From positions 249,328-313,327 of the forward strand of contig VWZW01001044.1 in assembly GCA_013397115.1 (NCBI GenBank): 64,000 bases of DNA. The letters run 5' to 3'. Within the stretch, counting starts at the first letter, position 1; every line of letters starts with the position of its first letter. Below, piece after piece: positions 11,647 through 21,534 of this stretch. The position numbers were made by a program, and so were the translations under genes. The notes beneath the pieces were generated by a model. The model ran no database searches, was not told where the DNA came from, and saw only the letters and a list, made by a program, of their open reading frames with translations. This DNA comes from Edolisoma coerulescens. Lineage: Eukaryota > Chordata > Aves > Passeriformes > Campephagidae.

Positions 11647-12030
11647 TGGTTTGGGTTGGGAGGGACCTCAAAGCCCATCCCATCCCACCCCTGCCATGGG
11701 CAGGGACACCTCCCACTGTCCCAGGCTGCTCCAAGCCCCATCCAGCCTGGCCTTGGGCATTGCCAGGGATCCAGGGGCAGCCACAGCTTCTCTGGGAATT
11801 CCATTCCAGGGCCTCCCCATCTTCCCAGGGAACAATTCCTTCCCAGTATCCCCCCTTTACCCCACCTCTTTCAGTTTAAAGCCATTCCCCCTTTTCCTGT
11901 CACTCTCTGCCTGTGTAAAAAGTTCTCCCCTTTTTTTTTAATTCCCCTTCAAAGACTGGAAGGAGCCCTAAGGATCCCTGGAATCTTCTCTTCCCCAGGG
12001 TTTTCCAGCCTGGAGAAGAGCCCAGCAGCA
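11647..12030 (-). mobile_element. CR1 LINE 3' fragment, about 380 bp
   Basis: In antisense it runs from GGTTTGGGTTGGGAGGGACC through CACTGTCCCAGGCTGCTCCA, TTCTCTGGGAATTCCATTCC and CTTTCAGTTTAAAGCCATTC to TTCCAGCCTGGAGAAGAGCC. The first 200 bp closely match the copy at 4661, so both come from one young subfamily. A long T-run follows at 12043-12076. Confidence 0.85.
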
Positions 12031-13474
12031 GCCCAAGGAGGGCTCCTTTTTTAATTTCTTTTTTTTTTTTTTTTTTGTTTTTCTGATGGCTTCCCTTAGT
12101 TCCCAGCAGGATCAGGTAGAGCCTGAGGAGGGAAAGGAATGTGTGGATAAAACCAGGAGGGATGTGGGGTCACAGCAGCTCCAGTTGGGCTCTTTCAGGC
12201 TTCCAGGGAACTGGGAATTGCTTTTCCTCACTTAGGCTGTGCTTCCTCTCTCCTGGTTTAGCAAAAGACAACACAGGAGTGGAGCATATCCAAGGCAGAA
12301 TCCAGGTGGGATGGGATGAAGTGGAAGTGTCCACAAAGGAATCAAGGTGGAACAGGAGCTTTTCTTAATTTCTTTCCAATGTTTGTGCAGTCACTTCCAG
12401 ACCCAGGCAAAAAGCTCCTGCAAAAACACCAAGTGGATCTCACAAACCTCGACCTCATGGCAAAAATATGTCTTCCCTTGGCTCTGCTCGGCTTCGTGAA
12501 TGATTTTAAACAGAATTTTATTTTCCTTGGAGGAGGAGGGAAGGGCAGAATATTCAAATAATCTTTGCTTGTGCTTTTCACGGCAGCAATGAACAGACAG
12601 AGCGAGTCCTTGTGGAAGTCCTTCCCCTTGGGCTTGGGGAGCTTTGCGCTCCCTTTTCTTTCTGCCACTTTCCAACTCTTAATAATGTTAATATTTAAAC
12701 TATTCAGGGCTTTAGATCACCTTCATTGATTATTATCTGTAGTGAAAGTTACACAAGAGCTTGTATTAACTAATAAATTCTCTTTATTCTGGGCCAGAAG
12801 CTCCTCCCTCCAGCTGACGATGTGATAAAGGTTCTGGCATTTTACTCCGGGATTCTCCCGTGGCTTAGCAAGTGGGAAAAAAAAAATCTGGGAATTTGCA
12901 AAGCCAGGATGCTGCCTCGTGTCTCAGAGGGGACTGGAGTTTCCCTCCTCCTTTTTTCTAATATGGTAACTCTCCAACAGGTAAAAAAGTCCCTTTTCCC
13001 TTGGAATCCCATTTGTTTCCAACATCAATTAGGAAGGAAGGCACCATTTCATGGGAGCTGGAGGACAGCAGGCCCTGAGCTGAAATTCAGGGTGGTTTTT
13101 TCCCCTCTCCCAAGAAGCCCCCAGAACACAGAGTTAATTTTCCTTTGCCGTGGGCTCGCGTCCTTTACCAGAACCCCTTTGTCTGATGACTTTGCTGATT
13201 GTTTCACGATCCCACATCCTCTGGGATGTCCCTTTTTGTGCCCAACAGCTCGGGAATCCTGGACCTGCTCCCCTGGCAGGGATTATTCTCCTTCCCCCCC
13301 CCCCCAATCCATAAGAACCAGCAAGGAAATCGGGAATTTCTGAATTTTGGGGCTGTGGAACGGGACCATCCCGGTGCCATCTGGCGGCGTCAGATCCCGG
13401 GATTTGGGGAGATTCCTCCTCGCCTTGGAAGCACTGCAGGATCAAAGGCAGGTCCGGTTCAAACACAGGGGTGC
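12031..13474. other. Intergenic, T-run then unique sequence
   Basis: The stretch begins with near-pure T at 12043-12076. A 173-codon frame at 12822-13343 has no recognisable similarity and no splice or start context supporting it. Confidence 0.5.
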
Positions 13475-13765
13475 CTCGCGTTTTTGGGCTGGTTTTGGGG
13501 TTGTTTTTGGGTTGTTTTGGGGGTTGGTTTTGGGTTGGTTTTGGGTTGTTTTAGGGGTTGTTTTTGGGCTGGTTTTGGGTTGTTTTGGGGGTTGTTTTTG
13601 GGCTGGTTTTGGGTTGTTTTGGGGGTTGTTTTTGGGTTGGTTTTGGGGGTTGTTTTGGGGGTTGTTTTTGGGTTGGTTTTGGGTTGTTTTGGGGGTTGTT
13701 TTTGGGTTGGTTTTGGGTTGTTTTGGGGTTGTTTGCGGGTTGGTTTTGGGTTGGTTTTGTTTCCT
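13475..13765 (+). repeat. G/T-rich minisatellite, potential G-quadruplex array
   Basis: About 290 bp of tandem units on the theme TTTTGGGTTGTTTTGGGGG, alternating with TTTTTGGGCTGGTTTTGGG. Unit lengths are roughly 18-36 bp, with nested higher-order repeats. The plus strand carries dozens of closely spaced runs of three to five Gs, so stable G-quadruplexes are expected. The repeat lacks stops in several frames, giving artificial long frames on both strands (GLVLGCFGGCFW-type and NNPKTTQNQPK-type). These are not genes. Confidence 0.9.
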
Positions 13766-14319
13766 CAGTTGCAAGCAGCTCACGGGCTGCTCTCAGGTCC
13801 TGGCAGGGGATGAGGGAGCAGAGAGGCCCAAAATCTGCTGGCAGAAAGGCAGCGGCGCCAATCCCCATTTCAGGAGCGCAGCAAGGCAAAGGTTTGTGCT
13901 CGGACGTGTTTTCCTCGGGAAACGAGGGCTCGGAGTTCATTTCTGTGGCAGAGGTTTGAAATGGACTCGGCTGGGTGTAAAACGCTGCTCGCCGCGAGCA
14001 CCGGGCCCTGTGGGGCTTGCACGTCCTCACTAATTACAGCAGCACCAAATCAGGTTTTAATTAGCGCCGGCCTCCGGGACTGGGGTTTGTCCTGGTGTGA
14101 GAAGCAGTTTTGTTGCACATCTTCCTCAGGAAGTGTTGAAGGAACGATGGTGAAATCCAGGGAAATCCACGGTGAGCTTTCAGAATGACGGGCCGGGAGC
14201 GGGGCAGGTCTGGGAGCCGCACTGAGGCTGTTCCAGCCTGGGAATTTTGGGGTTTGTGGGTGAGGGGCAGAAACGGGACTGAAAACCACATTCCCAGAGA
14301 GCTCCTTGAACACATGGAA
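13766..14319. other. Intergenic, unique, GC-rich flank of minisatellite
   Basis: The sequence is GC-rich with some CpG, but no promoter-like or exon-like structure can be defended. Confidence 0.45.
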
Positions 14320-14468
14320 GGGCCTGGAGGGACGGGATAAGGGGAATGGCTTCCCACTGCCACAGGTTAGCGGGATATCGGGATGGAATTCCTGGCTGGG
14401 AGGGAGGGGAGGCCCAGAGCAGCTGTGGCTGCCCCTGGATCCCTGGCAGTGCCCAAGGCCAGCCTGGA
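14320..14468 (+). mobile_element. CR1 LINE fragment
   Basis: Sense CR1 blocks GGGGAATGGCTTCCCACTGC, GGGAGGGGAGGCCCAGAGCA and CTGTGGCTGCCCCTGGATCC end at GCCCAAGGCCAGCCTGG. The terminal segment is missing. Confidence 0.8.
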
Positions 14469-14819
14469 TTTTCCCTTTTCCCTCTCGGATGCCACAGCCG
14501 CTCTCAACCTCCCTGCGCTCCCTGACCCAGCCAGGCAGGATTTGCCGTGGGTTTTGCTGAAAAACCCCAAAGCTGCAGGGTTTTATCGCATCTTCGAAGC
14601 TCTTTTGCCATCTCGTGGCTGCCGAGGGAAGGGAGGGAGGGAGGGAGCGGCTGCCGTGTCCCGAGGATTCCCTGGGTTCCTTTGGGAGGGGTAAATCAAA
14701 CATCTCATTAACAGCGTTTTGGAACTGGTTCCCTCCGCTGGAAAAATTAATATTCCGGGAATCAGGAACATAAATACCCTCTTAAAGCCCAGGCAGTGAC
14801 AGCTCTTGAATCCCGGAAT

Positions 14820-14918
14820 GGTTTGGGTTGGGAGAGACCTTAAATCCATCCAGTGCCCCCCCTGCCATGCCAGGGACACCTCCCACTATCCCAAGCCCCA
14901 TCCAACCTGGCCTTGGAA
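14820..14918 (-). mobile_element. Short CR1 LINE 3' fragment
   Basis: Antisense GGTTTGGGTTGGGAGAGACC, then CAGGGACACCTCCCACTATC and CCATCCAACCTGGCCTTGG. It is under 100 bp and ends abruptly, so it is severely 5'-truncated. Confidence 0.8.
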
Positions 14919-17504
14919 TTTCCAGCAGCACCTGGAGTGGGCATGATACAAAATTCCCTGAAAGAAATGTCTGCTGAATGGATTTTATCCATCAAGCTGT
15001 GGTTTTGTTTACAGCTGCTCCTATTTTCCGGGAAAACAGCAGTGCCAGGATTGGGAAATGAGGAGAGCAGGGCTGGAAAAGCACCCATCCCCGGGCAGAG
15101 CCAGTGGCACATCCATTAATCTCTGCCGTGGATATGTATGACATGATTCCCCTCTCTTTCTTTCACCACTGCAAATCTGCCACAACCTCATTGTCTTTTC
15201 ATGCTGTTGGGAGGCTCGGACCGAGTGTTTTAATGTTGTCATTTGTGGATTTTAATGTGCTGCACCCTGGGAAAAAATCCTCTTGGAAATGACAGGCAGA
15301 ACCAGATGCTGTGGAAGGAAGCTCAGCGTTGTTATAAATCCATGTGCAGCTCCCCAGGATAATCCTGGCGGTCACAGGTTGTTTTTTGACCTGTTCAGAA
15401 GGGTAAATGTGAACCTTTTATTACCTTTTCTGCAGTGAGAATTGGCCTGCTCCAACCCAGGCGCTACGTCCTGCTTTGGCTGGGGTTTGTAGGTTGGATT
15501 TTTCCCTAATAACCAAAAGAAATTTGGATCAACTCAAAAATGTAGAAGCTTCACCTAAATAGAAGTGATTTAAATGGGAGAAGAATTGGGTTCTGCGTAA
15601 GTCAGGAGGTGATTGACACACTTGTATAATTTACTTTTAAATTTGATTTCATTTTTTTCCAAAAGAGAAGAAATAACAGATTTAAAGTTATGTAGAGAAA
15701 CGGTTGGAATATTGCTGTTACACATTGATTTTAAATATTTATTTCCTCATGGGAGCTCTGTTAATGGCCCCCCAAAGTTCATCCCTGTCTCCTGAGAAGG
15801 GAATTCTCCTGGTATTCCTGATGGAATTGACTTTGACCCAAACCAACCCTTCCTTGATGGATAAAATATAAACCCAAATATCCTTGTGTTGGTTCGTTTC
15901 AAATGATTCAACATCTAAATCAGGTGAAAAAAAATATTTTAAAAAGAGAATATTGGGGGCAGATTTTCTTCTCAAGAGTTAGACCTGGAGGAGAACTCGA
16001 ACCTCAGCACAGCAAGGGGAAAGTCTTCCTGTTTTTGTTGCTGAAGCCAAGAAATCATCAAGAATGTGGGATATCTGTGGCTCTGAGGTGGGATTGGAGG
16101 AGCCCAGGAGCCACCACAGAGCTGCAGCTTCAGGGCCCTGCAGCCACTTGTGTGATCTTCTGAAAAAAATGGGCTGAAAAGACTGAAAGGTGAAAAATCC
16201 TGCCCAGGAAATCCCTTCGTGCTCTGGACCAGGAGCAGGATTTGGGGCTGGCAGGCAGGAGAGGGGTCTGTTCAGGGAGAGCACCCCACACTTGGCTCCA
16301 CTGTCCCACCACTGCTTTTTTCCCTTAAAATCCTGGTTTTGTCAGAGAATAGGTGACAATGAAAATTATTTTGTCAGTACCTAGAGGAGGGGGTTGGAAC
16401 CAAATGATCTTTGAGGTCCTTTCCAACCCAAACCTCCAGAGCTCCCCACAACCCCTTGGGCTGGTGTTTCATAACCTTGAAGACTTTCAGCCACATGTGA
16501 AAACCACGAATTTTCTAAGCCCTTTCTTTTCCCTCACTTTGGTGCACAAAGCAAGAGTTCAGTGGTTTTGAGCACTGGGATCTTCTGCCATTCGAGGTCC
16601 ATGACATCACTGACTGGCTGCAAATTAGTCAGAAACCCCATTTAAAAATAGCCTCCTTTTTCTCAATAGATCTGGGCCTTGTTTGGCTTTTTTTGGAGCA
16701 TCTGGGCTCACTTAGCCGACAAAAACAAATTACAGCCCTGTTCACACAGCAGAGCCCTGCAGCTGGGAAAGAGCAAACGGGGATGCTGCTGACAGGATTG
16801 TTAATATTGGTAATGCTGGCAGGGGGATTCCGTCCTCCTGGAGCACAGCAGTGTCAGCCAGAGCTCGATTTGGGACAGGTTAAAAAGCAGCTGTCCAGAG
16901 GAGTTTGGGCAAAGAGTTCAGGTTCGTGGGCAGATTTGAGGCAGAGCTGTCAGGCAGATGAGAAATGGGTTTTATGCCATTATTCTGCAATTTGTTGCAC
17001 AAATATTTCCCTATTTCTAGCCCGTGTGAAGCTGATGTTCCCTGGGTGCTCCCAGCAGATGCAGTTTCACGGATCAGGACAAATTTGGGGCTGCATTTAA
17101 AATGAAAAAGATGGTTTGGCTTGGTTTAAGATCATCCTTTTTCCTGGTTTCCTTCAGTCACTGCTGATCTTCCTGGTTTCAAACCACCCAGTGGGATGTG
17201 CCTGAGATCCTCTGGGGAAGGCAAAGATCCGAGGAGGATTGAGCTATGGGAATGTTGCACTGTTTCTGAAGCAAGGCAGGAGCCTCAGAATTTGCCAATA
17301 AATTCACTTTTCTAAGAAAATCCCCACATTAGGATTAGGAATCCATGAGGAGTGGTTTTGTTCTGTGTGTTTTCTCACCTCTGCTGGGCTGTGACACCGC
17401 GGACTGGGCGAGGAGCAGGGGGTGAGCTGCATCCTGAGCCGGGCCTGTACCTCTGGGAAAAGGAATGAACAGAGCAGGAGCCAGGGCTTGTTGAAGATTT
17501 TCAC
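14919..17504. other. Intergenic, mostly unique sequence
   Basis: Apart from a 49-bp CR1 tail at 16386, nothing is recognised. AT-rich stretches near 15600-15760 contain no gene signal. Confidence 0.5.
16386..16434 (+). mobile_element. CR1 LINE 3' terminal scrap
   Basis: GGGGTTGGAACCAAATGATC followed by TTTGAGGTCCTTTCCAACCC and AAACC is the sense CR1 3' terminus. Only about 50 bp remain. Confidence 0.65.
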
Positions 17505-18110
17505 GGGACACCCTCCCTTTTAGGCCGAGGGTGAAAGAGCAGAGGAGGCTGCTGTCCTGCTAAAGTTCTTTATTCCATAGTCTCATAGTTTTCTGAAGGT
17601 AGAGTTCGAAGGGGAACAACATGATAAAGCCAAGCAGGAACAGCAGCAGCAGCAGCAGGCCAAACAGCAAGCAAAAAAAACCAGTTTCTTCTTCTTCTAT
17701 TCCTCCACTAAACTTACAGAAGTATAGATTATATTTGTTAATTGGCCAATAAGATTGACACACGATTCTAGTTTTTCTTTTTCCAACCTATCCTGGTCTA
17801 ATTCTAATAGTCATAAATCTTACACAAGCATTACACAAATTTGTGTATATAGTTTTTATCAGCTCTTATTGTTTATGTGAACACTCTATCTAAAAAATGT
17901 GAACAGTGTAGTTCCATCTATATTTTGTCTAGAGTAAAGAAATTCTGTGAAAGGGTAACATTGCTGCAGTAAGAACTGTGTTTAAGGTCTTTTTTGCTGC
18001 AGCTTTTCAATGTTTAAAGCACTTAGCATATATTTCTACTAAAGTTAAAAATCTATATTTCTATTTCACTTTGGTGTGCCTTCATGTATCTCAGCTTATC
18101 CAAAGGTTTT
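17505..18110 (-). mobile_element. Probable solo LTR of an avian endogenous retrovirus
   Basis: This 600-bp AT-rich block differs in composition from its neighbours. Read on the minus strand it shows an LTR-like layout: an AT-rich U3-like part, a CTG-rich run, then ATGAGACTATGGAATAAAG (a poly(A) signal) and a CT-rich U5-like part ending near GTGTCCCG. That arrangement resembles ERVK-type LTRs of songbirds. No gag, pol or env follows, so it would be a solo copy. I could not locate target-site duplications or exact ends. The alternative is unique AT-rich DNA. Confidence 0.45.
17639..17661. repeat. (CAG)n microsatellite inside the LTR-like block
   Basis: About six CAG/CTG units lie here. On the minus strand they produce a run of leucines in a chance frame. 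Confidence 0.75.
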
Positions 18111-18700
18111 AATTCAACCCCTGTGCTTTGGCTTTCCTCTGGGCCTGAGTCCAGAGGAGCTCTCACTCCAACACGGGCTGAGCAGTCGGGGCTGTGCAGG
18201 AGGGAAGGACCCCTTGGATGGGGCTGTGCAGGAAGGGATGGATGCCCTTTAGGACCATCGAGTGAAGGGTTCCCAGCCAGGAATGTGAGCACTCCACAGC
18301 CGAGGGAAGCTGGGCTTTGTGCTCAGCCGGGAGCAGGTGAGATCCCTGTGATCCTATGGAAATCATCCCCGGCTACCAATGCCCCAGCACCTTTTCCAAG
18401 GAAAATCCAGCTCCGGATTTTCACCTGCACAGGGAGATGGGCCACGGAACTGAACTTTAAATTCCACCCCTCTTTATCAGCTCCTTGTCTGCGCCCTTCG
18501 CTCTGCGGGACCTGTCCCCGGCACAGCTGCTCCCACCCTGTGTCCCGCGGGGTGGCATTCCGGGACATCATCCAATACCTGTGGAAAAGCCTCCCAGCTG
18601 CAGCTTCCCTCTGGAGCTGGCTCTGTTTTAGTCATTGGGATTCCAGGAGAGGGCTGGAACCTCTCCAGGTGCTGCGGATGCCACCGGGGCTGCCCCAGGA
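18111..18700. other. Intergenic, with imperfect short tandem copy
   Basis: GGGCTGTGCAGGAGGGAAGG near 18190 recurs in altered form near 18222. CTTTAGGACCATCGAGT near 18250 is identical to part of the CR1 copy at 19003-19019. No gene is recognised; the 293-codon plus frame here spans the polypyrimidine tract and is spurious. Confidence 0.45.
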
Positions 18701-18710
18701 TTGCTGCTGG

Positions 18711-18815
18711 GAAAACTCCTTCTCCTTTTCTCCTCCTCCTCCTCCTTCTTTCTCCTTCTCCTTTTTTCTCTTTCTCCTTTTCTCCTCCTCCTCCTCGCTC
18801 TCTCTCTCCTCTAGA
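18711..18815 (+). repeat. Polypyrimidine (C/T) tract
   Basis: About 105 bases are almost pure C and T on the plus strand (CTCCTCCTCCTCCTTCTTTC-type), and purine on the other. Such tracts with mirror symmetry can form triplex DNA. The Glu/Lys/Arg-rich minus-strand frames are low-complexity translations of it. Confidence 0.9.
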
Positions 18816-18972
18816 TGGCCCTGTGCCCCTGTCTGGGACACGCCGCTGCTCCCGGCAGGAGGGAGGGAGGGAAGGAGGGAGGGATGGATGCTCCCCGCTC
18901 TCAGGAGCTCCTTCTTGGAGTGTCAGCTGCCAAAAGGGTTTAGTTCTGCTTTTTACAGTTTGTAGGATGACA

Positions 18973-19190
18973 AAATCACGGAATTGTTTAGGTAGGAAAA
19001 GACCTTTAGGACCATCGAGTCCCCCAGCACTGCCAAGGCCACCACTGCCCACGTCCCCCAGTGCCACATCCACACTTATAAACTCAGCACTGCCCTGGGC
19101 AGCTGTGCCAGGGCTGGACAGCCCTTTCCATGATGAAGTTTTCCCTAAAATCCAGTTTAAGCCCCGCTTAAACCTCCCCCTAAGAAATCC
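18973..19190 (-). mobile_element. CR1 LINE 3' fragment
   Basis: Antisense blocks AAATCACGGAATTGTTTAGG, GACCTTTAGGACCATCGAGT, CCCAGCACTGCCAAGGCCAC and CTTTCCATGATGAAGTTTTC appear in CR1 order, ending at AACCTCCCCC. It belongs to the same longer-tailed group as the copy at 6850. Confidence 0.85.
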
Positions 19191-21300
19191 CCTCGGCTTT
19201 TCACCAGGTGATGTGCAGTGTCACCTGAGAAGGAGAAGCTCACTCAAAAACCAGTGACAGTAAAAACATTCATTAATGTTTTTATTAAACAGTAAAAAAC
19301 TGGAATAATTTCATGTTAAAGCCAGGTTTAAAAACAGTTTAGAGGAGTTAATGACGCAGAGAAGACCTCGTTCGCGGTGGAACAAGGCAATAAAAGGTTT
19401 GTTACTCCTGGGAGCAGCTTCCAGCGCAGAGTGTCGGTAACACAGGTGCTGCACTGCCCGTGTACCTCATTCATCAGATATTTACTCCTATTCACAGCCC
19501 TGCTTTTCCCAGCACTGAGGATGACCTCTCGCAGAGCCTGGCCACGAGCTCAGGTGACTTCAAAGCGCTGCCTGAGAATCCTGGTGGCCGGGGGTGGCTG
19601 CAGGGCTCCCTCCTCCAGGGCTGTCCCGTGGCTCCACATCCGACAAGGAGGGCGACCAAAGGTACCCAGCGAGCAGCAGCTCCACCAGGGCTGCGGGAAG
19701 GCAGGCTGGCAGATCTCTTTCATCTCGGGCACGCTGTAAAATATGTTAATAATTCAGAGCATCCAAGGACAAACAGATAGCACTTGAAAGGGCGGTGAGA
19801 GAACGGCTGAGAGTTTTATGAGGGCTGTTTGCAGGGCGAGGGAATCAAACAGATCTTTCATTTGACTCGCAGCATGAGAAAGAGGTGTGAGGCAATCCTT
19901 AATGGGATCGATGCCCGAGGGGAAGGGCTTTCTCCAGCTCTTTTGTGTTTGGCTTTCTTTTTTTTCCTCTTCTTCTTTTTTTTTACCCCTCTTCTTTNNN
20001 NNNNNNNNNNNNNNNNNNNNNNNNNNNNNNNNNNNNNNNNNNNNNNTAATTTGAATAAAAAATAAATTAAGGAACGATCTTGAAATCCCGAGGCCAGCTC
20101 CCTTGTTTTGCTGGTGCGAACAGCCTAAAGGTTGGAAGGTTTAGGCTGGGGGCTCTGCCAGCACCAGAGTGAGAAGGTGGAGGGGAGTCAGGGAGTTTGG
20201 GATCTCCTGTGGCTCTGAGATAACCAGGAATTCTCCCTGGATGCTCCACAGGGCATCTTACTAAGCCCCAGATTTTGGGGTGTGACAGCAAAGCAGTTTG
20301 AGGTTTTATTTTGTTTTCCTGAGAATAACTCCCTGTTCTCCTGACAGCAGCAATTTATTGATGCCCTACCAGGCACCCTGAATTAGGATTTTAGGCCCCC
20401 ACCCACCCCAAACACCTTCCACAGGTGGGTCTCTTCTGCAGGAGATGCCCTGAGCCTTTAAATCTGCCCAGTTTAGCAGCTCTGAGCACAGAATGCAGAC
20501 GTGCTTTCCTCTGCAGAGCTTGCTGGTCATGAAAAATACCATTTTTTGGTGTGCTGGGTGAGTTCAGAGTAGTTTTACAACTTCTTTAGCTTTTTATCTG
20601 TATTTAACCAGCCCCTGGGTGGACATAATGTTGCTTTTTCAGTGTATTTGGGTGCAGTAGTTGAAACAACCACACGCTTCTCGTGGAGAATGAAAAAGGA
20701 GAATCAGCAAATCTACAGATATTTTGTCCTGAAGTTAGGACAGCCCTGAGTGACTTGGGGAGAGGGTGGGGGACCAGCCCAAGCTGGGCAGATGAGTTTC
20801 CTGTATCCCTTTGAAACCTTCCCAGCTCTTCTCCCCTCCCTGCTGGATGCTGCAGCTCTGATGGTTCCCGTGTGCCTGCAGAGCCAGGGCAGCTGCGAGG
20901 CAAAACCACGGCGCAGTCGTTGCTAAATGGCAATTTATGTGCCAGGAAATGTGTGTTAGTGCCACATTAAAGCCCTGCTAATTTCTCCTGATTGATTGCA
21001 GCAGGAATATCAAGGGAATTATTGATTTGGCTCTCATTAGCACAGCAGCTGTCTGGCATTGCCCCGTGGTGGTTGGTGAGGGCTCTTCCCCTTGTCATTC
21101 CTGGGGTAAAGCTCCGTGCTGGATCCATTCTCACGAGGAGCAGATGCCAATTTTCCTGCTTCCAAGGGGCATGTGAGGAGGTATTAAAGTTTAGAGGAGA
21201 AGTGGAGTGAATAATGGAGTAGTATGTAAGGTGTTGTTGAGGGTTGAGGAATTAAACTGTCCTGGAAGCACAACCAGGAGTGTGAGTGGATCCAGCCACA
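19191..21300. other. Intergenic, unique sequence with a small gap
   Basis: No gene is recognised on either side of the gap at 19998-20046. The sequence left of the gap is a C/T-rich run. Confidence 0.5.
19998..20046. other. Assembly gap, 49 Ns
   Basis: Unknown bases directly follow a C/T-rich homopolymer-like run (19952-19997). This is a common cause of sequencing drop-out. Confidence 0.99.
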
Positions 21301-21534
21301 GAGTCCTGGAATAGTTTGGGATGGAAGGGAATCTAAAGCCCATCCAGTGCCACCCCTGCCATGGGCAGTGACACCTCCCACTGTCCCAGGCTGCTCCAAC
21401 CTGGCCTTGGGCACTGCCAGGGATCCAGGGGCAGCCACAGCTGCTCTGGGAATTCCATTCCAGGGCCTCCCCACCCTCCCAGCCAGGAATTCCTTCCCAA
21501 TCCCTAATCCCAGCCCGCCCTCTGGCAGTTTAAA
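21301..21534 (-). mobile_element. CR1 LINE 3' fragment
   Basis: Antisense blocks GAGTCCTGGAATAGTTTGGG, CCACTGTCCCAGGCTGCTCC, GGATCCAGGGGCAGCCACAG and CCACCCTCCCAGCCAGGAAT end at CTCTGGCAGTTTAAA. It closely matches the copies at 4661 and 11647. Confidence 0.85.

Noticed and set aside
13347..14033. 228-codon frame and its neighbours on both strands
   Set aside because: They translate the G/T-rich minisatellite, which lacks stop codons by composition.
17560..17763. Hydrophobic minus-strand peptide resembling a retroviral membrane anchor
   Set aside because: The leucine run comes from a CTG microsatellite, and the frame lies within the LTR-like block with the poly(A) signal at its end. No envelope gene is present.
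18084..18965. 293-codon plus-strand frame
   Set aside because: It runs through the polypyrimidine tract (Ser/Phe/Leu low complexity) and has no recognisable domain.
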